From the NCBI GenBank assembly GCA_011503125.2, contig WWBZ02000073.1:558001-622000 (forward strand): a stretch of DNA of 64,000 nt, written 5' to 3'. Below the pieces are notes generated by a model. That model saw nothing but the letters and a program-made list of their open reading frames with translations. It was not told the origin of the DNA and ran no database searches. Each line of letters opens with the position of its first letter. Within the stretch, counting starts at the first letter, position 1. The translations under genes and the position numbers were made by a program. Source of the stretch: Botryosphaeria dothidea (Eukaryota > Ascomycota > Dothideomycetes > Botryosphaeriales > Botryosphaeriaceae). Positions 33,508 through 45,719 of the stretch are shown piece by piece.

Positions 33508-36500
33508 GCGGGAGGGGCGCGCAGGGAGCACGAGCAGAGAGTCAAGGCGTGCAGAAGCTGAAGACAAGAACGGCGGACCCAAATGATTTCCGGTCAATGG
33601 CTCTTGCGTCTTCCAGATCTCAGTGAGCTGCATCAGCTGGACAGGCCTGCGACAGATTGCTGGCTCCACCTCGAATGAATCCGGGCGCGAGTGCGCAAGC
33701 GCGGGCGCGAATCGTGCTGAGGAGAGCAAGATCAGCCGCTGTGCCATCCAGAACGCCTGATGATTTGCGCGAGTCGGCGCCTGCTCAGGAAATCAGAACG
33801 CGCAATTCGTCTCGAGAGGGCGTGCGGGTTGGCTGCTGGTGATTGCGAGTCTCGCCGCGGGAAGAAGGAACGCGCGCCAGGAACAGGCGACCTGACTGAT
33901 GGGCAACGGCGGCGACGCGTCCAGCAGGAGTCCGGATCCTCTTTGCTGCCTGCGGCCACACCCCGATGCGGAACCGGTCAGAAAAAGGAAACAGATTAAA
34001 GTTGGAAATGTTAATTCTCCATTCTCGCCAAAATCACGCTGGACGTGGCGTCACGCAGCACCGGAGGGCAGGAAAACAGCACCAAGCTTTTCCTGCTCTT
34101 CGTCAAAGGTCGCCAGCGTCGGGAGACGGCCAGGGTCTGCGGCCGGAGGACGTCTGCTTCAGGCACCCAGCTCCGCATCGGATGGCAGCGAGTCGGGGCG
34201 ACGGGCACTGGGTACGAGCGTCGTCGAACGTCGTTTCATCGACGGCGGGCATTGAAAATCATGGCGAGCAGCGCCGGGCACAGGCGCTCGTCGGGTACTG
34301 ATGCTGCACCTGATGGGGATCATTGCCTCGCGAGTCTTCTCGAGGCGACAGAGACCGCGCGCAGTGCCGAGCTGAGCCCTACGCGGCCGCAATTGGCCAC
34401 TGGTCGGAGGTGCTGAAAGCGGGCGAGCGCGACGGAGCAGAGGAGATGTAGTAGAGGCGGGCGGTGAGCTCACGTCGTACGGCGGAGGGCGGAAGTACCA
34501 TCCACTTTAGCCTGTCCGAAAACGGTACAAGGCAAGAGAGACGAACCGCTGCGGGCGCACCAACACCTCGCTACTATCGACCCATGCTCACAAACGCATA
34601 CCAGCCGATCATAAGATGTGACCGGTGGGCATGCCCTCGCAGTAGCTTCATCACTGGCGCCAGGCACAAACACGTGCTGTGGGAAGTGTTTCATCACCGC
34701 GCCGGCGAACATGTCGACGTGAAGTGCTGCATAAGAATGCCATGTTGGGCGGTGCGATCAAAGTCTGTTGCACCGCAGTGACGCGCCGCCTGCAGAAACA
34801 GGCAGTTGTAGGTGGCCGGCATGCGCGCCGGAAGGGTTGGCAGCGGCAGCATGCAGGCCGGGGTCGCGTGCATGCGAAGGGAACGTGGGCCGCCGGTCCA
34901 ACAACGACGACGGCACCGCTGCCTGCTCCGCCATCGCACCAGGCAGGATTGTTGACCGTCCTGCGGACCCCGAGACGACGTGAAGCAAAGCAAAGATGCA
35001 TTGCATAGGCGTTTGGCGAGCGGGCAGCCATTCTTGGACCGTTGGCGGGCATTGAGCATCTATTTGAAATCCTGAGGCCCGGTTGATATATCAAACTTGC
35101 TGTTACCCACGCGCTTTGCAGCGTTTTGCAAGCAGGTGCTCCGCTACACGAATCGCGAGCGCTGCCGCTGAGGCTGGGCTCGAACAGTTATCCAGCACAA
35201 GCCCACCTCGAGGCTACTACTCGGGGATTCCTTTCGGCCTTACCTAGCTGCCTTCCCGCAAAGAGGCATCCGTCAAGAGAGATCGGCGGCGCCGTTGGAC
35301 TTGATGGCTGAAAAGGGCAGTCGGCCATGTGGTTCTAATGCACGTCGAGCCTTCCTCATTGACAAGCTCTCCCGTCCCCGTTTATCGTTTTCTGCCCGTT
35401 GCTCCGGCGGCCATGCGCGCGCCAGCCCACCCTCACAAGGCCCCCGGTCGCTGCGTCCACCTCCGCCTCTGCCTTTATTGCGCGCTGCTTCCGGCGTGTG
35501 TTTGTGCTGCTCTATGTCGGTCCGTGGAACAGCGCTGAGAGCAATAATAACGGACTCTGGATCTGGCGGCCGGCCGCCGGCCGGGAACGCTGCCGCCCAC
35601 GCGCGTTTCAAGCCCGCCCCGGCAAAAGCATCCCTCTCACACACAACCACGGTCTCATCAGCCGAATGCCAGCAAGCTTCTCACACGTCTTTGTCTCAGC
35701 ATTCCCTGAAAAAGAGACCCGCGACTTCTAGAATAAAAAGATAAAAAAAAAATAAAAACCTGCAAAACGTCTCTCAAGTAATATGGACCAATGCTACTGT
35801 CCCACCTCCACCGCCTCGTGCCCAACCCGCGCCGAGATGCGCCCAGGGCCCGCTCCGCCGGCTGCTGCTTTTGCTGCCGCTGCCGCTACTCCTTCTCCTG
35901 CCAATGCTTTTTTGCTTTGTGAGGGCCTGCTGCCCGCCTCGAAACTCCCTTTCCCCCGACGCGCCTTTTCTTTTCGTCCCCTCGCCCTAGACCACCGGGC
36001 ATTGGACAGCGCAGAAGCCATGTGGGAAAGGCTATGACCTGTCGAGGACTTGCCTGTGCCTCGAACGGCATGATGCCCCGGCCCTTGCCGCTGCGGGGAA
36101 GCGCGGTCGCCTTGCTGCACGGCTGCAGGTCCTGTGGTATCTACGCACGTGCTTGATCAGGATAAGAACCCGCTGCAGACGCTGCCCAGCTGCAGCGTGG
36201 GGGGAGGGGAGTGCCTTTTGTCGAACTGCCTGTTTATTGGTGACGCCGTGCCCAGGGCCGCGGGCTTCCTGATGCGATCGCAAATCCGTAACTCCCAAGC
36301 GGGTCGCTTGAAACCTGAGGCTGGGAACTTTCGTCATCCCACATGCGACCCTTTGTCAGTTGCATCTGGGCACCGTCAACTCTCATTCGCCCGGTTTTGG
36401 ATGTTGCTTGGTTTGAGCGAAGAAAATAGAACAGCGTGCATTGGGTGTAACATGCGAGCGAGCTAAAAGATATTGCCAGTTGCGTCAGGCATCTGACATT

Positions 36501-37068
36501 CAGAGCTATCAGAAGAATTCGAGAATCGAAGCGAAAAAAAGCCATAAAAGTATTCAACATGTAGCAGAGGACGTGCGTGACGACATGCACGCGAACGTGT
36601 GGTATCTACCCAACCGAAAATGTCACAGTAAGAGCGCCTTCCGGTCCCCCTCTTCAGGTCCGCCAGTCCCCAAGATCGCCATAGGAACATAAGAATCCGC
36701 AAGGAAACGAAATGGTATGTGCCAAGGGTCAAGGAAGAAAAGAATAACAAAAAGAAATATTTGGCCAAGGCCAAGCTCAGCCTATAGGAGAACAATGATC
36801 TCCGCTTCCCCTGCCCATATTCCTGCCAAAACATAGCCCTTCGTGACATGTCAAATGAACACCGGGTATATCGAACTTTCCCTAACCGACGGGTTGCGCC
36901 AATAAACGATAAAAAAAAATCAAAAGAACCTCCTTACTTTTAGCATCGTATGGTGGTACATAGGTGTATAAAACGAATTGAATAACTCGTGTCAAGTCGT
37001 CAAGGGGGTCGCGACAAACATGAAATCAAATATTAGTACGGTGGTTGCGGAATAAATGGTATGGAGAT

Positions 37069-40000
37069 CTAAGTCTCCTCCATAAGAGCCTCGTCGCCGG
37101 CCTCACGCCACTCACGAGAACGCTCGGACAGTCTTTTGACGCCTGAAATACGCTCTGCCCAGAGAGACTCGGCCGGCGTACGGTATGTGTAACCTCGCTG
37201 CGAGCTGATGGTACCAATAGCCTGCAGCACGGCCTTACGGGAGTCGCGGCCGAATACGGCCGGGTGGTTGATCCATTCGAGCGATGATTCGAGCTCAGCG
37301 TCCAGCGCGGACATGGCGTTAGGATCAATTCCCGCAGCAGGAGTGAAAGGATTCTCTGTATTGGGAGAAGGCGTGCGCGGGCGAGTCGGAGTCTCGCTAG
37401 TGGGCGATGGCTGTGCCGTTCCTTCAGAGCCAGGATTGCTGGGTGGTGCACTAGACGGTGGAGGTCCAGGAGGCGGAGGCAGCGGCGGGAGTCCACCCTT
37501 CGCAAGTCCTTTCAAGATACTCCTGGTCTCACTCAGGAGGTGATGAGCACGTTCATGCTGACCACGAGAAACAAGGGTTAGTGCTCTAGTCAACATATCG
37601 GACGTGAGGAGCTCCATGCGCCTCTGCACAACCGAAGGATGAGGAGGAATGGGAGGCGTCATGGGTCGGTTCTTGGAGTTCCGATTCCGCGAAGGAAGCA
37701 TCGTGATGGCCAGTAGAGAGGGCCTCGGCAAATGTGAAAGAGTGCCCTCACGCATGATATCGCCATATGTAAGATCGGCCTGAATCAGAGGTACTTCTTC
37801 GACGCTCATGCTGCGTTGGTCGTCTTGATCCAAGGGGCCTCCGAGGGCTTCCAGACCAGAAACGATGGTCTCCCACGGGTCTTGAGGAAGCTGCTCCGGA
37901 GAGCCGGTGTCTGGCGTAATAGCCAGTTGAACGAGGATGTCTGCATTGCTTGATCAGTATTTCGGTCTATTAATAGAAACATGAATACTCACCTCTCTTG
38001 TCACCAAAGCGTAGGTCACCGAGCGACGCCTCGGCGTCCCTTCCGGTAGCCCGCTTGGTGATCTGCAAAGCCCCGCTGATCTTCACGAATTTCGCCGGAG
38101 AACCCTCGGGAAGTCGAAGTTTGAGCTTCACGTTCTGGTGCGAAGTCGTCTGCAGCGATCCAAGCGAGCCGGCGACGCATTCGCGGAGCATCATCCAATC
38201 TTTGACGTACGTGTACGAGGCTTTCGTGCGTGTCGAGAGCTCGATCATCGTGTCCGGCTTGTGGGTCAAGCCCAAGCCGAAGGAATGAATAGTTACCCTA
38301 GAGAGAAGTCAGTTAGCTACTCATGGGGATGTCCGGAATGATGATCAACGTACTTAGCGGCTTCGGCCCGCGACACCACGAAGTCCACGCTTTCCGCGTC
38401 GGAAGTCGACGAGTCGGAGATGAGTAAAATGCTCGACAGCGGATTGGTTGACCGACGCTGCATGAGCAGATCCATCGCGACATTTGCGCCTTCCACGACA
38501 TCCGCACGCAGGCTCTTTTGCCCGACTGGACGAATGGAATCCAGAACCTTTGGCCAGCCGGCCCAAGCCTTGGTAGTCATGCCAACAAGAGGAACGCCGC
38601 CTCCACTGGATCCAAAAGTGACAAGGCCCATCCTGTCCCGCTCGCCAAGATTTGAAACCAAGAATCTCAAAGTGTCCCTGAGAAGGGAAATCTTGAGACC
38701 TTGCATGGATGATGAAACCGGGATGACGACAACAAGGTCGATGGGCACGTGAATCGAAGAAATCAACCTTCCCTCGCTGGCACCAACTCGAGAGCTGGTA
38801 TACTCAGTTGGCGCCGTGACATTTGATCTCGCAGCGCCGTAAGAGTTCACAGAGGATACTCTTCTCTTAGTGGACCTGTAATCTTCTTCGTCGGTACCAG
38901 AATTGTCCTGCTCCACGTCCTGCATGCGCATCTGCGGTTCCATGTGAATGTCCAAAAGTGCGCGCTTCCAGAGATCAAGTTGCCTGAGATCGCGGAAGGC
39001 AAGGTGGAAAGCCGGAAGTTCGGCAACAGAAAGGCTCAAAGTGAGAATTGCCTCGTCTGGGAAAGATTCGACGTGCTTCAGGTGTTTCTTGATCAGAATG
39101 GAGCCCTTTAGAGTGCATTTCGGCCTTTTGCTCATGGTAGTCTCTGCACCATCCCACTGAGACACCTGCTGGGTGTGGCTGGACTTCTTCTCCTTGACGC
39201 AGATCAACATGTCGGAAAAGAGATAGCATTCCAGGTCCTGCCAGGATTGGCGGTCCTTGCCGACACGGACGTGGCCATGCAAACGAAGTTTGCCAAATCT
39301 GCATGCGTTAGTTTCACTCCGGTTGCGCGAGATGATGGCTAAAAAATTACCTGGAAAAGTCCAACCCGTGCCAATTGTCCACCCGTGCGTGCAAATCCTC
39401 GGTGGCTTCTTCGAGCACCTCGGGGTTCATGTAAACATTTTCAATTGCCCTTGAAGGCGCTGGCGACTTGGAACGTGTAAGGCGCTCCTCGCCATGCATG
39501 GATGGGGCTGGTGGGACAAAGCGAATGTCGTCGGGATCGGCCCTCCATTTTCCGTCGGGAACTTCGACGGTAACGAGGCAGGTAAGGCTTTGCTGCTGGC
39601 GAGATCGGCTGACAGTAGGGAATTCGCTGCGAACGGTCACGGTTGGTGGGGGAATGGGGTTTTTGACAGGAGCGCGGGGGCTCAAGGTGGTTTCCATGGA
39701 ATGCAGGTCGTAGTCGTGCCGCCGGCCGGTCGGGTCGTATGCGTGGTCTCCAGATGATGCAACCCCGGTAGCGCCACTATCGCTCCTTGCATGCGCACGC
39801 GACTGCGACCTCATCGTCTCCGACCTCGCATCCCGACTATGTGTGCTGTGATGACTGCTATCCCGGGCACGCATCTCGCGGGTATCATGGGTCGACACGG
39901 ACGGACGGCGTTCTTGGAAGGGCTCGCGGGGAGGCGGCTGCGGATCCCATGGCGTGGGCGTGTTGGAGACGCTTCGAGTAGCGCTTTGGGGCTCGTTGCC

Positions 40001-40536
40001 CTGCACCGAGCGCACGATGGTGCTCAACTTCTCTGCTTGCGATTAGCACATAACGGCGGGTATGCAGGCGAGGGGCACGCACCAAGATCAAGAACATTGC
40101 CGCCTCTGCTGGTGTCGAGGGCCAATGGGGCGTTGCATGTCGGGCAGTATTGCGACTCAAACTCGCGGATGTACTCCCAGAAGCAGGCCTCGTGGGAAAC
40201 ATGGCCGCACGAGAGCTGGAGGATGCGCTCGCCGCGCAGGGTGTGCTCGAGGGGCTCCTCGCACACAGCGCACTCGCTGCCGATGAAGGTGCGGTCTCGG
40301 CGCGTGCGGTTGCGCTCGATGTCCAAAATGCCGGCCATGCCTCGAGAGGTGTGCGGGAGGTCCTGCGTGCGCGCTGAAGCAGAGGCCGCGGACGATTTAA
40401 CTGGGCCAGATGACACGGAGTCGGCGCGCGAGCGAGCGGTTGGCGTGACGCTCGAGCGGCCACCAGTGTCGGCGGATTGACGGGATGAGCGCGAGCGCGA
40501 GCGCAGACCTATGCGAGACAAGTACTGGTGAGCCAT
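37069..40536 (-). CDS. far1: RING-PH-VWA protein of the Far1/Ste5 scaffold type
   Basis: Five exons with agreeing phases: 40536-40083, 40032-39351, 39298-38354, 38297-37993 and 37940-37069, giving 1085 residues. A RING-type zinc finger lies at about 88-137 (CAVCEEPLEHTLRGE, LSCGHVSHEACFWEY, CPTCNAPL). A PH-like domain follows at about 379-495 (LRLHGHVRVGKD, ECYLFSDMLICVKEK, FRDLRQLDLWKRAL). A VWA domain lies at about 564-725 (IDLVVVIPVSSSMQG, GERDRMGLVTFG); its MIDAS motif lacks the first Asp, so metal binding is doubtful. The C-terminus has a proline-rich stretch and a conserved helical end (WINHPAVFGRDSRKAVLQAIG). RING, PH and VWA in this order characterise yeast Ste5 and Far1 and the single Far1-like protein of filamentous fungi, which act in pheromone/MAPK signalling and polarity. 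Ubiquitin ligase activity is possible but not shown. Confidence 0.85.
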
Positions 40537-40583
40537 GGGGGTTGTTGCGTTGAGACGGGCTGTGGGGCGGGCGGCGAGGGGAA

Positions 40584-40760
40584 TTACGGACTGCTGAGGT
40601 CGGCCGCCGGCGGGAGGGGTGCGACGGTGCTGGCTTTGGCCTTTGCTGCTTTGACTTTCTTCCTAGGTTTGGAGAGGAGACCCAGGGCGTACAAGTTTTC
40701 AATTTCAGATGACGCTTCGGCGGGTCGGGAGGATTCCACAGGATGGATGTCTTTCGGCAT
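40584..40760 (-). CDS. Possible 58-codon uORF (or small gene) upstream of the Far1-like gene
   Basis: An ATG at 40760 opens a 58-codon frame that ends with TAA at 40586-40584, 47 bp before the Far1-like ATG at 40536. The peptide has ordinary composition, with a likely helix (SSEIENLYALGLL) and a basic segment (SKPRKKVKAAKAKA). If the Far1-like transcript starts upstream of 40760, this is a uORF that would limit translation of the main frame. It could also be a separate small protein. There is no family match, so coding status is uncertain. Confidence 0.35.
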   Translation of the reverse strand: MPKDIHPVESSRPAEASSEIENLYALGLLSKPRKKVKAAKAKASTVAPLPPAADLSSP

Positions 40761-43700
40761 CGACCTGGTTAATGAACGTGCTCTGGCTGGAGCTGGTCGC
40801 TTCACTCAATCCGTTTCAGCGCCGGTGATCGTGGGCAGGCACGCCTGGCGGAGTGAGCAGCAAGCAAGCAGGGAGGCAGGTGCGCAGAGCTCCACCCGCG
40901 GCGCGGCGGCAGGTGCGTCGGAGTGCAATAAAAGAAGGCCTACAGCACCATCCCGGGCACACGCGGTCGCCGGCGGGCTAAATGGCTCGACCGCGGGCCT
41001 TGGGCAGTTCTGCTCTCTAGCCGCTGCCGGCCAGTGTGCTAGCTCTAGCAGCATGCGGGCAGCAGAAGCCGCGCCGACGACTGATGACCCTTGTCTGTGT
41101 GGCGTGCGCGCGGATGCAAATTCCCACAGATCCCTGCGCAATGGCCCGTCACGCCCCTGGACGCCTTTTCAGCTTAATGCCCGCCCTTAGCCCGCTGCCT
41201 GTTGCTGCTGCTGCTGCAGCTGCAATACCAGGCGCCCGCAAGATCAACATCATATCTCGCTCTCGCAGATCAAACGACGTGGAGCGTTGCAGCTCCTAGC
41301 CCGCGCATCGTCATCGTCGTCCATCTCGCAGCAGCGCCCCAGCGCATGTCGCCTGCAGCCGTCTGCATTATGCCGCGCTGCCCCCGGACATCCCTGCAAC
41401 CGCCTTACGAGGCCCGCGAGCATACTAATGCAGCACCTGGTCCTCTCGCGAGGAGTTGAGGCAGTCGTTCGCACGTAAATGTGCAAGAAGACTCTCTTAC
41501 TGGGTGTTCTAGATCAGGGACCCGACCATCGTATCAACGGCGCCGTCCCCTCTTCTTTTGGATCCAGCCCCAGCCGCCGGCGTCATGAGCACCACCGGGC
41601 GTCCACCACCGCGACCCTCTCAGCCGCCGCCCATCTCCTAGTGCTGCTCTAATTGCTGCAATTTGCTTCTAGAATTTCCCTAGAAGCCTCCTACAGCCCT
41701 CACGCCCTCAGAACACCACGTTTTCGCCGTCGATCCCGCAAGAGCCACAGCCTAGCGGCTACGCTGAGCAACCAGCGCCGGGCAGCCCTGGATCCTACCG
41801 TGCCCGTCACAGCTGTCAACCCTCTGGTGCCGTCCTTCTTCCTGCCGGCCGCGTGTTTTCCGCATTTTGAGCACGTTACTACACGAGAGCAGGGCTGAAT
41901 CGCGAGGCGATGTGCAATGTCATGCAGCGAGTCCAGTCTGCGACATTCACTGCACCAGCTGTGCCCAGGTCGAGGTGGGGCGGAAATAGGAGCCACCGCA
42001 GGCTCCAGCCCGTAAAAGCCGACAAGCTTTTTGTCCTGCAGCTCAATCAAGAGAAGCTTGCTGACGGAGCACCGGCTTCACACCCGTAGTATGCGTGACG
42101 AGACGCATTCATACCCAAAGGCGGAGATCCCGAACGAGTCTCCAGGGCAATTGAATTAGAACTCTACTAGCAATGAGTTTGACCGCGACTTGGCCGAATG
42201 CATGGGGTTCTCGCCGCAGCCAGTCAGCATATAGGGTCCGCGATTAGCAGCGTGGCAATTGTTGGGCAGTCTGGTCTTAGGATCTGTGCGGTCCTGCGAT
42301 GAAACAGGAGGGACAACCTGCTGCAGCATCCCTTACCGTGACGTCATCGCATTCTCGTGCACGTTGGGCCGTGGTTTGCGTAGAGGTTGCGTAGAGCAGG
42401 TTCCGTGGCACAGGAATGTCGACATGCTTTCAGCTTCGGCCACACCCTATCTCGTTCGTGAACACCTCTCAACACTAAAAATCCGCGGACCGGATAGACG
42501 ACAGCGCCAACACAAAACCAGAAGGCGGCCCTTCGACCTTGTCCCACAACGGCATCGCCCCAAACGCCCAGACGTGAACGAAGGAACCGCTCGCCTCGAT
42601 TGCAGCGCTGCTGCGTTCGGCTCACCACCCGCTTTCCACGCGCAAAAATATCCTGAAGTCTCTGCCCAAGGGACGTCTCAGCTTCTGATGCAATAGCGCG
42701 TCTCCCACTGCCTGTCGGCCATGTCTGATCAAAGCTGGAATTTATTCTCCGATCAACGGCCAAGCTGAATCCTTCTCAGTACAACTTGCGCCATAACTTC
42801 GCGTATCTGCCCCGGAAGGATCTCTTCAGGCATCGCCACTAGCTTCTCGCTCTGCGACCCCGACTTTGACCAAAACCGGGAGAACGTGATGTGATGACTC
42901 GCGATCGTAACACTTTTGCAGCAATATTGCAAGCCACGGCCGATTATCTCAACCTGAACTATTCGACCGGCCGGTTCGTAGCGCCACACGGCACAAAGCA
43001 TCCCGCCTGCGAACCGCTCGTGGGCACGGACAGATCCGCGCATTCCACGTGGACACCTAGACCCTTTACTGCCTTCTGGCAGCCCTGCCTCCTGCCGCTC
43101 GTCACGAGAATTCGATCCTTCGAGCCAAATTGTGGCACCGGAAGCATTCAGGGGCGTGCCGACCAACGTGAGCCTGGTGCTGATGCACACAGTCTGTCGC
43201 CTGCGGATGATTGAGATTTTCATTATCAATGTTAGATCTTACAGACGGTTCACGCTCCATTTGAATCTAAAGCGTTCGACGGCACCACAGTTCTATTTTT
43301 AATGTTCAACAGCTCAGACTAGAGCACAAGGAGGACAAGAGGTCGGAATCGTGACGGGCCATTGCTCTGGAGGATCACTCCCGTCTTGTAGTTGTTCAGG
43401 GGAGATGAGACGTAGTGTTCCAGAACCCCGATACAACCAGTAAGCACCAGTACGTCAGGCTTTGGAGACGCTAGCCGCAGCCGCTCCTCGAAAAGGAACG
43501 CTTGGCCGACGCACCCCGCCATACGGTTGGATCTCGCTACGCGAGATTTCGCATGATTTTCCTCTCTACTGCGACGGGAAGTACCTATCGGAGTAATAAC
43601 AAAACGGCTACCGGCTTATGAAATCCTCTGCATCGGTGCCGTTGGGAGCAAGCTTGTGAACGTTTCCGGGATATTCGCCTCGTCTCAAAATTTCAGACCG

Positions 43701-45719
43701 TCCAACTGGTGCGGGAAGATGGCAACAAACCTCCGAGACAGAAGCACCAAATCTCGACATCATTATCATCTTATTCAAGACGTTAAAATCCAAAGTAGGA
43801 TAAGCACCAGACCAAGCATCCGCTCCCGCATCCTACGTGTACCAGCATGATGCTGGAAGCCGTGTATGGGCCTTTTGGCGGCTGTTTCGAGCACGGCCGT
43901 ACAACCGGTCGTTACTCCGAGCGGTCGCTGAAAGTCCTTAAAGCGTTGCGGAATCGTATGTTTTTCTGCATAGATATGGCATCGTCTTCCTCAAATAGAG
44001 GTCTCGGGTCCCCACATCCGTTTTGGAGAAAAGGTGCGGTTGCTCCAAGATACGAGTTTTTGCATGCACTCTCTCGCGCCGAAAAAAACAAGCATTCAAC
44101 GGTTACCTACACCGTCGGCTCCAAAAGAATTGCAACACTAAGGTAAGGCATCCGCACGGACATGAAGCAATCGCCCGGTTTTATGCCCTTAGAAGGATGA
44201 ATTGCATACAGCCGGACAAAACCTTCAGCTCGCCATTGACGATGAAAGATGGCCGTGCTGTTGCTATACTTTGGAAATGGCCTTGTACAACCAGAGTTCG
44301 ACGTTGTGTTTATGTTCGCTCGGACTGGTGATCACAGCTGTTATGGTGTTGCTTAACCTGGGGTGTGCCTGCCGGGGAAGAAGCGGCGCGAACCAACGCT
44401 ATTGGATTGGCGATTCCTCCTGGTCTAACCAGAGTCTCCCGGCCCTCTACTTAGAGGTCCAATAAAGCATGCTTATTCGTCGGAAGGTTTTTCTCTTCAT
44501 TTCCTGTTGAACTGGCCCATGGTGATCAGAATCAAGCACTGGACTGGCTTAGCTCCGGCTGAACCGGTCCCAAGATGCAGAACAGGCGGAGATATCTCAC
44601 TGGGTTTCAGAACCGCAAGATTGAGCCCAACGTATACGAGCGTGCAACTCGATGGTGTTGGACGAAGTTTGGTACTCATTGCTACCGAGGTGGGATGGGG
44701 AAATTGCGAGGAACGCCCTAAGAGCGCTGGCGGAAGCCACATATGGCAGCATAGGATGGCTGAGGGTCTGATGGAATCCTCCGGGCAGAGCGCAAGGCTG
44801 AGCAATTCCAAGGAGAAGCTGCGGGCATTGAGACACACGGCGCGACCGAGCGGCATACGAGGAGTCAAGGATCACCAACGATGCATCATCCTTTAGGAGG
44901 GTGGATGAAAGGGACACAGTCGGGCACCAGCCCTGCAAGCACCTCCCAAAGCAGCGAACGGCAACGATGGTTAGCAACGGAGGGCTGCTAAGGACCGAAA
45001 GACTCCGCACGCATGAACGCGGTGGCTCCTGGCTGAGATGACGGCGAGCTATGGCATCCAATTGTGCGGTTGGGCGCAGGTTACGGTTTGGTAACTCGTG
45101 ATGGGGGTGGACATAGCCAGCGGGCGACTGGAACGCAGCCCGCCCCTTCTCTCAGCCCTGCCAGGATGGTTGGCTCGTGGCGAACGCGCGTTCCTGGAAA
45201 ATGGCGATCTCCTATTTTCTGGTGCAAAGACGAGACGCTGATTGGCCTCGAGGGTGTGGCGGTCGCTGAAACGGCCCAGGGAAGATGCCGGCAGACACGT
45301 CATTGTCGAGGATGCTCTGGCTGTTAAGCCAATTTGTATTGGGGGCGGAGATCCGTGGACAGTGCATACGCGAGGGCGAGAGACAGAGCAGACACACCGA
45401 TATTTTGGAGACACTGGGGGAAGAGCCCGCGGAAAAGGAGACGGGGCGCAAGAGTCTGGAGATGGACGCAGCTTGGGGGCGAGACGAGGGCTGCTGCTAA
45501 GGGGCAGCGACTTTGTCCTCGTGGCCGCCACACGCAGCGAATTGCACGCCAAAGGGCGCCCAGTGCGGCCACATCTTATGCGTGGCGGAAGCCCCGGCAC
45601 ACTAGCCCGCTCCGCGGCAGTGGCGCTGGGCTGGTGCTGCCTGGCGAGCGAGCGGGGGACGGCGACTCTGCGCACCTCTCGCAGCCGCTGCTGACTGCCT
45701 CTCTCGCCAAGACTTCGAT
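40761..45719. other. Divergent gene-poor interval of 5 kb
   Basis: This region lies between the starts of the Far1-like gene (leftward) and the Zn2Cys6 regulator (rightward). ORFs are short, and the longest, near 45049-45957 on the minus strand, is antisense to the regulator's first exons and lacks protein-like features. A CTG-type run lies at 41201-41218 and a perfect 8-bp inverted repeat with a 7-base loop at 41665-41687. I recognise no transposase, reverse transcriptase or RNA gene. Long upstream regions are common for fungal regulatory genes. Confidence 0.45.

Larger units (their letters stand above)
30199..37068. other. Gene-poor interval of 6.9 kb
   Basis: No frame here shows a convincing protein family, splice-consistent exon chain or codon bias like the neighbours; ORFs up to about 200 codons are low-complexity (Arg, Ser, Pro, Gly) and occur on both strands at once, as expected from GC-rich non-coding DNA. 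I looked for tRNA B-box-like motifs (GGTTCGANNCC) and found none with a matching A-box. The region does hold simple repeats (listed separately), A-rich stretches near 35735-35760 and 36905-36920, and G+C-rich blocks around 34800-35000 and 35560-35600. It may contain the long promoter of the F-box gene, 3' sequences of the Far1-like gene and non-coding transcripts. Confidence 0.5.
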
